From: Rhizobium sp. NFR03 | Lineage (GTDB): Bacteria > Pseudomonadota > Alphaproteobacteria > Rhizobiales > Rhizobiaceae | Reading direction: 5' to 3' | DNA: 64,000 nucleotides | NCBI RefSeq assembly: GCF_900111275.1 | Contig: NZ_FOGR01000002.1 | Span: 682,001-746,000, forward strand | Shown: piece by piece, positions 26,580 through 34,039 of the stretch | Numbering within the stretch: the stretch's first letter is position 1 | How the letters are laid out: every line of letters starts with the position of its first letter | Program-made: the position numbers and the translations under genes | Notes under the pieces: generated by a model | What the model was told of the DNA's origin: nothing | Database searches by the model: none | What the model saw: the letters and a program-made list of their open reading frames with translations, nothing else

Positions 26580-27419
26580 TCACAGGATCAGCCGTGCGGC
26601 GGCAGCGCCGATCGCACCGGGGAAGCCGAGCACGATGGTGGACATCAGGGCCGGCATGGAACCCGACCCGTCCAGTCTGCCGAAACTCCAGAGGCAATAG
26701 AGGCTCACCAGCAACGCGATCACATAGCCCGGCAGGGTAAAACGGATCAGCGCATGCCAGCCCGGCGTGTCTTTCAGCTCGTGTCCGCCCTTGAACGAGA
26801 CGGCATAGACGAAGGCATGCATGACAATGATCGACAGGGCGATGGTCGCAAGCGCATGCCACGGCGTCATCTTGTAGGAAATCAGGATCATTTCCTCCGT
26901 CGGCGCCATGTTGAGGCTGAGAAAAAGCGCGCCCACGGCCATCATGAAAAGCTCGGCGCCATAGCCGCTATCCGGCTCATCTTCCGCATCGTCAGGGTCC
27001 GCGCCGAGCTGGCTCCGGCCGAGGAGGGCGCCGATGGCGGCCGGAACCGCTTGCAGCGCGATTTTGCCGAGGAAATCCTGCTCCGCCGTTTCCGGCGTCA
27101 ATAGCTTGAACAACTTCAGGATCATCGCGCTCGCAATGATGCCGATGGCATAGGCGATCATGGCATCGCGTATGTCTTCACGCCACGAAAAGGTCTTCTC
27201 GAAGCCGATGCGATGGGCAATGCCCACGAGCAGCGGCAAGGTTATAACGAGAAGCAGAGCAAGCCGGAAACGGTCCATGGCAAAGCCAAGATCCCACATT
27301 TCCATCGTCATCTGCATGGGAAGCGCAAACAGCAGGGCACCTGCGATGCCACGCCCGAGCCCTGTGACAAACTCCGTCGTCTGAAACGGCACCGCTTGCG
27401 CATTGTGCTCATCCCCCAT
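26580..27419 (-). CDS. TIGR02587 family integral membrane protein
   Basis: The 279-aa product has about seven membrane helices, with a charged loop DPDDAEDEPDSGYGAEL and the conserved LNMAPTEEMILISYKMTPWH stretch characteristic of the TIGR02587 family. It is paired with TIGR02588 downstream. Start at ATG 27419 has GGGAG upstream; an in-frame start at 27503 would overlap the terminator hairpin of the BON gene. The function is unknown. Confidence 0.82.
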   Translation of the reverse strand: MGDEHNAQAVPFQTTEFVTGLGRGIAGALLFALPMQMTMEMWDLGFAMDRFRLALLLVITLPLLVGIAHRIGFEKTFSWREDIRDAMIAYAIGIIASAMILKLFKLLTPETAEQDFLGKIALQAVPAAIGALLGRSQLGADPDDAEDEPDSGYGAELFMMAVGALFLSLNMAPTEEMILISYKMTPWHALATIALSIIVMHAFVYAVSFKGGHELKDTPGWHALIRFTLPGYVIALLVSLYCLWSFGRLDGSGSMPALMSTIVLGFPGAIGAAAARLIL

Positions 27420-27450
27420 GCTCGCTCCCTTTACCTCACACTTGTTCAAC

Positions 27451-27480
27451 AAAAAACTGCGCGGCCCGAGGGCCGCGCAG
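27451..27480 (-). terminator. Terminator of BON-domain gene
   Basis: A perfect stem CTGCGCGGCC/GGCCGCGCAG lies at 27458-27480 with AAAAAA at 27451-27456, a T-run when read on the minus strand. It ends the transcript from 28056. Confidence 0.85.
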
Positions 27481-27570
27481 ACATCGTACTCAAATGCCGT
27501 CATATTGGAAACCTGAGCGTGACCTTATGCAAGATAAGACACGGCAGTCCCCGCGCATCCTCGAAAGCGC

Positions 27571-28056
27571 TCAGTCGTTCAGGCCGCTCGGCAATGCCGC
27601 ATCGACTGCAAGCGTCGTCAGTGCGTTACGCACCTTTGAAATGCCGGGTATGCGATAGGCCAGCTCCTCGATCGCTCGGCGATCTTCCGCCGTCTCGACT
27701 TCGCCGGAAAGTTCGGCAACACCGCGCATGACCTTGATCTCCACAGCGGACGTGTCGATATCGTGCTCTTCCAGCGCATTGGAAAGCGCTTCTTCCATCC
27801 CGTCATCGTCCGTATCGGCTTCCGGATCATCCCGCAGAATATCCGGTCCGCCATGGCCGATCCGAACTGTCTCATCCGACGTCTCGAAGCCGGGATTGCC
27901 GGACTCGTCAAAACTCTCCGTCGTCTCGCCATAGGACCTATTGGCGACATCGGTCGGCGAACCGGAAACGTCATCCGCGTAAGGCCAGCCTTCTTTCAGG
28001 TCGCGATCCTCATAATCACGATAGTCTTCTTCGCGGCGTGTTGTCTTCTCGATCAT
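27571..28056 (-). CDS. BON-domain protein
   Basis: The 161-aa protein has an acidic, disordered N-terminal half (rich in Asp/Glu/Gly up to about residue 85) and a C-terminal BON domain (about 86-150: MEEALSNALEEHDIDTSAVE then VMRGVAELSGEVETAEDRRA). BON domains bind phospholipid. There is no signal peptide. The same family appears in general stress regulons of rhizobia. An imperfect EcfG promoter lies upstream. Confidence 0.85.
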   Translation of the reverse strand: MIEKTTRREEDYRDYEDRDLKEGWPYADDVSGSPTDVANRSYGETTESFDESGNPGFETSDETVRIGHGGPDILRDDPEADTDDDGMEEALSNALEEHDIDTSAVEIKVMRGVAELSGEVETAEDRRAIEELAYRIPGISKVRNALTTLAVDAALPSGLND

Positions 28057-28089
28057 CGTGCGATCCTCGTCTTGTGGTTCATGCAGGTA

Positions 28090-28114
28090 AACCGCCGAGC
28101 AGCTCTTTGGTTCG
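28090..28114 (-). promoter_or_regulatory. Imperfect EcfG-like promoter for BON gene
   Basis: Minus strand: CGAAC (28114-28110), 16-bp spacer, GGTT (28093-28090). One mismatch in each box against GGAAC/CGTT; 34 bp before the ATG. Confidence 0.35.
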
Positions 28115-28210
28115 ATCGGCCGGGATATTAAGTCTGGCGAAAGATCGCTCCCACTCGAGTCGGCCGCCTATGGAGGTGTATCTCTCATGTGCCTGGCCTC
28201 TCTGACGCCT

Positions 28211-28243
28211 AAAACAAAAAAGCGAGACCCTGCGGCCCCGCTT
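28211..28243 (-). terminator. Terminator of the Ala/Pro-rich membrane protein gene
   Basis: On the minus strand AAGCGGGGCC pairs with GGTCTCGCTT (wobbles allowed) around GCAG, followed by a T-run. It lies 26 bp past the stop at 28270. Confidence 0.75.
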
Positions 28244-28269
28244 CTCTTCGCTTTGAACAGGCCCAGCCG

Positions 28270-28743
28270 TTACGGAGACGTACCCGTTGCGGGAGCGGTA
28301 CCCGTGGCAGCAGGCGGCGTTGCCGGAGCCGTTTCAGCCGGAGCTGTCGCTGCCGGCGGAGTGGCCGTTGCAGGAGCCTGCGTGCCGCTTGCAGCGGGAG
28401 CTTCAGCAGCTGGCGGTGTTGCCGTCTGGCTGGCAGGAGCCGGCTGTGTCGCGGTATCGGATGCATCATTCGACATTTCTGCCGGCAGCCACACCAGAAG
28501 CGCGAGCACGAGGCCAGCCAGAAGAATGATCAAAACCGGCCAGTTGCTGCGCCGCGCGCGGGCGGTCGGATTAGCCGGATCCAGCGGACGCTGGGCCAGC
28601 GGATCGCCAAGAGGCGCCGCCGTCACAGGATCGATCCCTGCCGTCGAGCGGGTTGTTGCCTCATCCATGCGGGCCGTATTGTCGGCTGGCCAGGATGTGG
28701 GATTTGCAGGGCGCTTTTCGTTCGGATCAAAACGCTGGTTCAT
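28270..28743 (-). CDS. Membrane protein with Ala/Pro/Thr-rich tail
   Basis: The 157-aa protein has a polar N-terminus (1-74) with RSTAGIDPVTAAPLGDPLAQ, one membrane helix (about 75-96: NWPVLIILLAGLVLALLVWL), and a low-complexity Ala/Pro/Thr tail of about 60 residues that would be periplasmic. GGAGGAAG precedes ATG 28743. A perfect EcfG promoter lies 48 bp upstream. The function is unknown; the tail resembles wall-spanning linkers. Confidence 0.75.
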   Translation of the reverse strand: MNQRFDPNEKRPANPTSWPADNTARMDEATTRSTAGIDPVTAAPLGDPLAQRPLDPANPTARARRSNWPVLIILLAGLVLALLVWLPAEMSNDASDTATQPAPASQTATPPAAEAPAASGTQAPATATPPAATAPAETAPATPPAATGTAPATGTSP

Positions 28744-28790
28744 GGTGGCTTCCTCCTTTTGTTTCGCCGAATATCGGCACATGAGGAGAA

Positions 28791-28815
28791 AACGCATCGT
28801 CAACGCTTAAGTTCC
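28791..28815 (-). promoter_or_regulatory. EcfG-type promoter for Ala/Pro-rich membrane protein gene
   Basis: Minus strand: GGAAC (28815-28811), 16-bp spacer, CGTT (28794-28791). Full match, 48 bp before ATG 28743. Confidence 0.76.
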
Positions 28816-28918
28816 TGACAGGGGTGTCAATGTAACTGAAGTATGACGCATACGACGAACTAGCGGCGGACCTTCGCCCTGCCGCTCGTTCTACCCATTA
28901 TCGTGTCATTGAATAATG

Positions 28919-29176
28919 TCAGTCCTGCTCACGCATCCCAGGCGTCGCCTCCCGCTGGTCGGCATCTTCGAGATCCGAGCGAACCATGAAAACATCTCCG
29001 TTCAAACGGACGGCCTCCCGACGTGCGGCAGCCGACATCACATCGTCACCCTCCACATCATCACCATCCTTACCCTTCAGATCCGCCTCACTCTCGATCG
29101 GCGTCACATCTTCATTGTGAATGTCGAGGTGACGGTCCGTATGGGCCTTGTCCGCAGCCATGTCTTTATCGGCCAT
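28919..29176 (-). CDS. 85-aa hydrophilic hypothetical protein, predicted stress-induced
   Basis: The protein is highly charged (MADKDMAADKAHTDRHLDIH then NEDVTPIESEADLKGKDGDD) and has no membrane segment. AAGGAG lies before ATG 29176, and a perfect EcfG promoter lies 29 bp upstream, so the short start is preferred over the open frame to 29266. Hydrophilic, Asp/Lys-rich proteins of this kind resemble desiccation-related proteins, but no family is recognised. Confidence 0.7.
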   Translation of the reverse strand: MADKDMAADKAHTDRHLDIHNEDVTPIESEADLKGKDGDDVEGDDVMSAAARREAVRLNGDVFMVRSDLEDADQREATPGMREQD

Positions 29177-29204
29177 GTCGTTTCTCCTTGCTATCAGGTG
29201 GCAA

Positions 29205-29229
29205 AACGCTGCCCGCAAGCCAATGTTCC
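29205..29229 (-). promoter_or_regulatory. EcfG-type promoter for 85-aa gene
   Basis: Minus strand: GGAAC (29229-29225), 16-bp spacer, CGTT (29208-29205). Full match, 29 bp before ATG 29176. Confidence 0.78.
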
Positions 29230-29450
29230 GGGAGAGGAGAGCACGCTGCCATCGGATATTCAGCAATATGGCGGGGTGGGTTACTCGTGAGAGAGGGTAT
29301 CATCGACAGTCATCTCGACGTCGGTCTACGATGTTCAGCTGGATCGTGAGGAAACACGCGGATATCGCTGGGCCGAGGAAATCCTGTCCCAGTTGCAGGA
29401 GCAATATCCAGCACGACTATGAAAAGCGATGTCCGAGGATTGGTCAGATT

Positions 29451-29470
29451 TGGCTGGGGAACCTGGATTC
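29451..29470 (+). repeat. attL-type repeat of tRNA-Gln 3' end
   Basis: TGGCTGGGGAACCTGGATTC is identical to 62486-62505, which is the CCA end, acceptor 3' strand and part of the T-arm of the tRNA-Gln gene, in the same orientation. It marks the far end of the island. Confidence 0.88.
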
Positions 29471-29589
29471 TCACTGACTTCTTAAGGGCTTAGCTGAGAC
29501 CCTGACTTCGCTGTGTTTCTCCGGCCGCAAACGACCTTGGATGCCGCCTTTGTGCCCTGGCTTTGGACCTCAGTCAAGCGGAAGGGCCC

Positions 29590-29606
29590 GCGGCAATAAT
29601 TTCCGC
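29590..29606. repeat. Dispersed palindrome, copy 1
   Basis: GCGGCAATAATTTCCGC: 8-bp arms around one central base with one mismatch. A TGTCGGACAT tail element follows at about 29630, giving a shortened unit. Confidence 0.7.
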
Positions 29607-29845
29607 TATTCGATTTCTAACTAGCAACCTGTCGGACATGGCTCGAATGGCTAAATTGCACCCAATTGTCGATGAGCAGAACAGCGCAGCGGCCACTCGC
29701 ATTCAGTGTCCCCGTCGGTTCGAGCTTCACGCCCGCGCGCAACGGTGAGTCATCACCGCGGCTCAACCGAACGACGGATCAGGGGCCGGCGGCGGGTTGT
29801 CCGCACTCGGTGACATAAATGAACATTGAGTAGCAATCGCCGGAC

Positions 29846-29920
29846 ACGGAAACATTTTCCGCTTCGCGCCTGCATGTCGGACATTGAGGCCTAGCCCCGA
29901 AGGTACTCGAAAGCGGACAT
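29846..29920. repeat. Dispersed repeat, copy 2 (75-bp unit)
   Basis: A degenerate palindrome ACGGAAACATTTTCCGC, then TTCGCGCCTGCAT, and the tail GAAAGCGGACAT at 29909-29920. Head, body and tail are in the same order and almost the same spacing as copies at 38767 and 44075. Confidence 0.7.
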
Positions 29921-29981
29921 GCCCCTATGATAGTGTCATGCACCTGCGCGCCGAAGCGGTGTTTTGACACTCTGTGGAAGC

Positions 29982-30707
29982 TTACCAGGGCACCACCGCC
30001 CCGTCGAAGTAGAAGCCGCCTGTCGGTCCTTTCCCATCCAGCGTCGCAAGCCACGCGATGCCGCTTGCAGCCTGTTCCACCGTCCTGTAGCCGGAATGAC
30101 CGTTGAAGTCCGTTGCTGTGTAGCCGGGATCGGCCGCGTTCACCTTGATGCCGGAGTCCGCAAGTTCCTTGGCAAAAGCCACCGTTATGGCGTTGAGAGC
30201 CGTTTTGGAGCTGTTGTAGCCGAGGATGTTGACGCCGTAGAACTGATTGTCCGGGTCCGAGAGCCAGCCAAGGGACCCGAGGCCGCTGCTGACCATGACG
30301 ATGGTTGCATTCCCCGCCTTCTTGAGAAGGGGGAGAAAAGCCTGGGTCACCAGAACAGGTGCGAAGACGTTGGTCTCGTAAATGTGGCGGATGTCATTGA
30401 TGGACTGCTGAGAGGGTGGGACCATCTGGCCGGGAATGCCAGCATTGTTGATGAGCACATCCAGCTTGCCATCTTCTGTCAGCACGCGATCAGCCGCCTG
30501 CCTCACCGATGCCTCGTCAGTCACGTCAATGACAATAGGCCTTGCCTCAACGCCTTGGGCAGACAGCAAGCGTAAAGCCTCTTCGCCGCGTGCGGCATCC
30601 CGGCTTCCAAGCCATACGCTGTAACCCTTGTGTCCAAGCTGGCGCGCGGTTTCAAACCCGATGCTTTTGTTCGCACCTGTGATCAACACTGTTTTCTTGT
30701 ACATCAT
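29982..30707 (-). CDS. Short-chain dehydrogenase/reductase
   Basis: The 241-aa enzyme is a classical SDR. The cofactor site is TGANKSIGFETARQLG, the structural motif is LINNAGIPG (NNAG), and the catalytic Ser/Tyr/Lys lie in VMVSSGLGSLG and YNSSKTALNAI, where YGVNILGYNSSK gives the YxxxK. The Arg in WLGSRDAARG after beta-2 suggests NADPH. The substrate is unknown. It is divergent from a LysR gene 99 bp away that probably controls it. Start at ATG 30707 has AAGGAA upstream. Confidence 0.9.
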   Translation of the reverse strand: MMYKKTVLITGANKSIGFETARQLGHKGYSVWLGSRDAARGEEALRLLSAQGVEARPIVIDVTDEASVRQAADRVLTEDGKLDVLINNAGIPGQMVPPSQQSINDIRHIYETNVFAPVLVTQAFLPLLKKAGNATIVMVSSGLGSLGWLSDPDNQFYGVNILGYNSSKTALNAITVAFAKELADSGIKVNAADPGYTATDFNGHSGYRTVEQAASGIAWLATLDGKGPTGGFYFDGAVVPW

Positions 30708-30805
30708 ATTTTCCTTTTTGATCGGCAAAGGCTGCCCGATCGACTGAGAGATAGATGCTGGAATGGCTTTCGATAACCACCCGATCCGTGCATATACTGA
30801 TCGCT

Positions 30806-31720
30806 ATGGCGAACAATGAAGACATTTCCGGCTTTGACGACCTGGCAGTGTTTCTCGACATCTGCGACACTGGCGGCTTCCGGAAGACCGCGCAGCGGCT
30901 TGGGCTGTCGCCGTCTTCGGTCAGCGAACGCGTGAAGCGCCTGGAGCGGCAGGTTGGCGTCCCGTTGCTGACAAGGACTACGCGGAGCGTTTCACCAACG
31001 GATGCAGGCCGCTCGCTGGCGGAACGTCTTTTGCCGCTTTATTATGAAGCTCGTGCTGCCCTGAAAGATGCTGCAAGTTCTCAGCGCGAGGTGCGCGGCC
31101 TGCTGAAGCTCAACGTGACTGGAGCAGTCATGGTAGACATCCTGCCGCCGCTGGTTGGCCGCTTCCTTGAAATGCATCCTGGCGTGCGCATGGAGTTCGT
31201 GGTCGAGGATAGACTTGTGGACGCCGTCGCCGCCGGATGTGATGCAGGCATCCGCTATGGCGAACATCTCGCTCAAGACATGATCGCCGTACCGTTGGGC
31301 CCGCGCAGACAGCGGTGCGCACTCGCCGCAAGTCCATCGTACCTTGCGGGTCGAAGAAGGCTTCTGCATCCAAAGGATGTGCTTGATCACGAGTGCATCC
31401 GACTTAGATTCTCCAGCGGGGCTTACGTGCTCTGGGAGTTCGAAAGGGAGGGCGAAGCGCTCACGGTCGATCCACAGGGACGGCTGGTCGTAGGGGTGGA
31501 TGCCGCCGCCGCCGCAATTGATTTCGCCCGATCCAGCCGTGGCCTGATCTACACGTTCGAAAACTGGTTGCAGCCACACTTCGCTTCTGGCGACCTCGAA
31601 CCAGTTCTGCCGGAATGGTGGACGACCTTCGACGGTCCCAGCCTGTATTTCTCCCGCAGGTTCATGCCCGCGCCGCTGAGGGCATTTATAGATTTTGTTG
31701 GCTCAGAAAGGAGAGATTAA
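30806..31720 (+). CDS. LysR-family transcriptional regulator
   Basis: The 304-aa product starts MANNEDISGFDDLAVFLDIC and has the LysR helix-turn-helix (KTAQRLGLSPSSVSERVKRL) and a co-inducer domain beginning about residue 95. It belongs to the AaeR/DsdC-like group with the RAGQ-poor C-terminus. The divergent SDR gene is its likely target. The frame could start earlier at 30755, but ATG 30806 gives the usual spacing before the helix-turn-helix. Confidence 0.87.
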   Translation: MANNEDISGFDDLAVFLDICDTGGFRKTAQRLGLSPSSVSERVKRLERQVGVPLLTRTTRSVSPTDAGRSLAERLLPLYYEARAALKDAASSQREVRGLLKLNVTGAVMVDILPPLVGRFLEMHPGVRMEFVVEDRLVDAVAAGCDAGIRYGEHLAQDMIAVPLGPRRQRCALAASPSYLAGRRRLLHPKDVLDHECIRLRFSSGAYVLWEFEREGEALTVDPQGRLVVGVDAAAAAIDFARSSRGLIYTFENWLQPHFASGDLEPVLPEWWTTFDGPSLYFSRRFMPAPLRAFIDFVGSERRD

Positions 31721-32058
31721 GTCCAACGGAGATCCGCAGTCTGCGTTGGTCCGACAAGCGACTGCCGCTTTGCGCCCTCATTTCAGCCATCCACCGGGCC
31801 TCGGCCGAATACCGAAAGCAGATCTTCTTTTTTGGTCGGTACTACTGCCGAAATGGGGTGGTTTTCCGCCTGTCCGCTTACTGCTGCTACTCGTAGATAG
31901 CTGACATTCAGTTGCTCCCGACGGGTTCGGCGACACCCAAATTTGAGTCCAATCGATCGGCCCCAAAGACAGCGCCACAAGCAGCGAACATGCCACCAAG
32001 CCAATTCGGCGCGGACTGTTGCTCGCGCCGAAAATGGCGATTTTGGACCCAGCCGTCT
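31721..32058. other. Intergenic region with degenerate repeat copy
   Basis: No gene is supported. An 18-bp stretch CCGCTTTGCGCCCTCATT (31765-31782) is identical to the body of the repeat at 38767, but the palindromic head is missing, and a GAAAGCAGATC tail follows at 31814. It is a decayed copy of the dispersed repeat. Confidence 0.6.
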
Positions 32059-33441
32059 CTAGCGGCTGGCGAGGACCGGGCTGGCCGTGCCCTTCAGACC
32101 CTCGACCACAACCAGCCGCGGCTCCTTGCCCGCCGTCGGCTCCCTGGGGGCGCCGATCGTGCGCACCGGACCGATGCTGGAGGCCATGCCGGCGCCCTTG
32201 TCGTTGGTCTTCAACACCACGACGGGCTCGTCCTGTCCTTCGAAGAATACGCCGTACTCCGTCATCGGCTTCAGTTTGGCGATGCTGACGTCGATCGTAT
32301 CGACGAGCCCGAGATTGCGCGAGACGACCATGCCGGAGCCGGTGGCGCCCTCGGGTGCCTTCAGCGAGAGCGTCAGGTTCTCCGGACCCGTTTTCAGCGG
32401 CATGAGGTTCTGGGTTCCCGCACCGTCGGGCACCGCGCCCGGCACGAAGACGAGGGCCTGCGGGGCCTGACCGATCGGGATCTCGGCCACGACCTTCTGC
32501 TTGGCCGTGTCGATCACGTCGACCTTGTCGCCGTTCTCCAGCCCGACGAAGATGCGGCTGCCGTCTTCCGATCCCCAGATGCCGTGCGGCAGGGCGCCGA
32601 CTGGGATAGTCGCGACGAGCTGCGTTGTCTCGCCGGGCCTATAGACCTTCACGACGTTCTCGCCGCCGATCGTCACGTAAACCAGCGTCTCGCCGTCCAC
32701 CGTTCCGAAGCCGAGATGGTTGGAGACCGGCCCGCTGTCGATCACCTCCTTCACCTCGAGCGTCCTGGCATCGACGCGTGTGACCTTACCGACGTCCTTG
32801 TGCGTCAGCCAAACGCTGCTGCCGTCCGGGCTCACCTGCACGAAGGGCACGAAGGGCGAGACGACGGGGATCCGCTTCACCAATTTATGGCTCGCGACGT
32901 CGAAGACCTCGAGCACCGGGTTGAACGAGTTGGCGACGAAGGCGAGCTTGCCGTCTCGCGAGAACTTGGTCATGCCGGGGCCGCTTGTCGTCGGGATGCG
33001 GCCCGTCTCCTTGAAGGTCGTGGCATCGATCACCGAGAGGTAGTCCTCGCCGCGCACCGTCGCCCAGACTTCCCTCCCGTCCGGCGTGAAGAAGGCCTCG
33101 TGCGGGTTGCGCCCGACATAGGTCGTGCCCTTCACGGCATTGGTCGCCGTGTCGATGAAGGTGACGGAGTTCGTCACCGTCGAGACGACGACGAGCGTCT
33201 TGTGGTCCGGCGAAAATCCTAGGCCGTGGACGTTGACCTCGCCCTTGTAGAGGGGGCTCAGAACGTCCGGCCGCGGATTGCCGAGCCGGATCTGGCCCAG
33301 AAGCTTGTTTGAGACGGGGTCGATGACCGAGACCGTGTTGGAGTTCTGGTCGGCGGTGTAGACGCGGTCTGAGGCGGCGGGCAGCGCGAAGGCCGATGTC
33401 GAGACGAGGAGCGCGGCGGCGAGAATGGCGATGCGGGTCAT
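32059..33441 (-). CDS. Secreted YncE-like beta-propeller protein
   Basis: The 460-aa protein has a signal peptide (1-19, ending AFA), then about seven beta-propeller blades (residues 25-345) with repeated VSVIDPVSNKLLGQI-, VTFIDTATNAV- and VFDVASHKLV-type strands, and a C-terminal domain of about 100 aa. Such YVTN/YncE propellers are periplasmic and bind partners or DNA; some belong to metal or quinone redox systems. The ATG overlaps the stop of the DUF305 gene (ATGA), so the two are translated together. Confidence 0.87.
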   Translation of the reverse strand: MTRIAILAAALLVSTSAFALPAASDRVYTADQNSNTVSVIDPVSNKLLGQIRLGNPRPDVLSPLYKGEVNVHGLGFSPDHKTLVVVSTVTNSVTFIDTATNAVKGTTYVGRNPHEAFFTPDGREVWATVRGEDYLSVIDATTFKETGRIPTTSGPGMTKFSRDGKLAFVANSFNPVLEVFDVASHKLVKRIPVVSPFVPFVQVSPDGSSVWLTHKDVGKVTRVDARTLEVKEVIDSGPVSNHLGFGTVDGETLVYVTIGGENVVKVYRPGETTQLVATIPVGALPHGIWGSEDGSRIFVGLENGDKVDVIDTAKQKVVAEIPIGQAPQALVFVPGAVPDGAGTQNLMPLKTGPENLTLSLKAPEGATGSGMVVSRNLGLVDTIDVSIAKLKPMTEYGVFFEGQDEPVVVLKTNDKGAGMASSIGPVRTIGAPREPTAGKEPRLVVVEGLKGTASPVLASR

Positions 33442-33842
33442 GGGGTTGTCTCCGGAACGGGCTTTGGTTTGTCGGCAGATGCGGCGAGCATCGAGCGCAT
33501 CAGCGTAATCTCGTAGGTCTGTTCGGTGATGATGGACTGCGCGAGGTTGCGGATCGCTGGGTCCCGGGTCGAGCCGAGGACGGCCTTGGCCATGTCGATC
33601 GCGCCCTGGTGATGCGGGATCATCTGGGACAGGAAGTCGTGCTCGGGATCCCCGGTCACCGGAGCCGACATCATGCCGGCGTGCATCCTCTCCATCGCCT
33701 CCGCGGTCGCTTCGGCATAGTGTGGACCGTCGGGCGTGGCCGGCACCATCGGCGAGTGCTGATGGGCGTGCGCGTCCTGCGCCTCTGCCGAGGAGAGTGA
33801 CACCCCGGCGAAGGCCAGGGTCAGGAAAAGCGTCTTCAGCAT
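33438..33842 (-). CDS. DUF305 secreted histidine/methionine-rich protein
   Basis: The 134-aa protein has a signal peptide (1-22, ending AEA), a His-rich linker DAHAHQHSPM, and a DUF305 four-helix domain with the signature FLSQMIPHHQGAIDMAKAVL and a Met/His pattern (ERMHAGMM) that suits metal, probably copper, binding. The start at 33842 opens the signal peptide. Its promoter shares a GGGAATAA-N14-CGTCTT motif with the ECF operon, so it is a predicted target of the adjacent sigma factor. Confidence 0.88.
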   Translation of the reverse strand: MLKTLFLTLAFAGVSLSSAEAQDAHAHQHSPMVPATPDGPHYAEATAEAMERMHAGMMSAPVTGDPEHDFLSQMIPHHQGAIDMAKAVLGSTRDPAIRNLAQSIITEQTYEITLMRSMLAASADKPKPVPETTP

Positions 33843-33878
33843 GGAATCACAAGGTCCTCGAAGTACGGGTTCGACAAA

Positions 33879-33906
33879 AAGACGCTTGCGGAAGCCTTTT
33901 ATTCCC
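33879..33906 (-). promoter_or_regulatory. Putative ECF-sigma promoter before DUF305 gene
   Basis: Minus strand: GGGAATAA (33906-33899), 14-bp spacer, CGTCTT (33884-33879). Both blocks and their spacing are identical to those at 38577-38550, before the operon that encodes an ECF sigma factor. The -10 lies 37 bp before the start. Confidence 0.7.
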
Positions 33907-34039
33907 GTGGCGGCAAAATTTATTCGGGGCGAAGCGCCTGAAGGATTAATCGCCTCCATCGATCGAAATGACCAAAACAACGCGTTGGATCGAACGATTC
34001 CCGTTGTGTATGGTCCCCAGCAGGATAAGGACCCCGCCA

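Larger units (their letters stand above)
29471..29981. other. Island left end without genes
   Basis: About 510 bp carry no supportable gene. They hold two copies of the dispersed palindromic repeat (29590 and 29846). A frame of about 35 codons without a start codon just outside the island (29303-29409, ending in AEEILSQLQEQYPARL) may be a gene remnant. Confidence 0.6.

Noticed and set aside
29303-29409. Short frame ending in AEEILSQLQEQYPARL
   Set aside because: It has no start codon in frame after the preceding stop; at most a gene remnant, so not listed as a gene.
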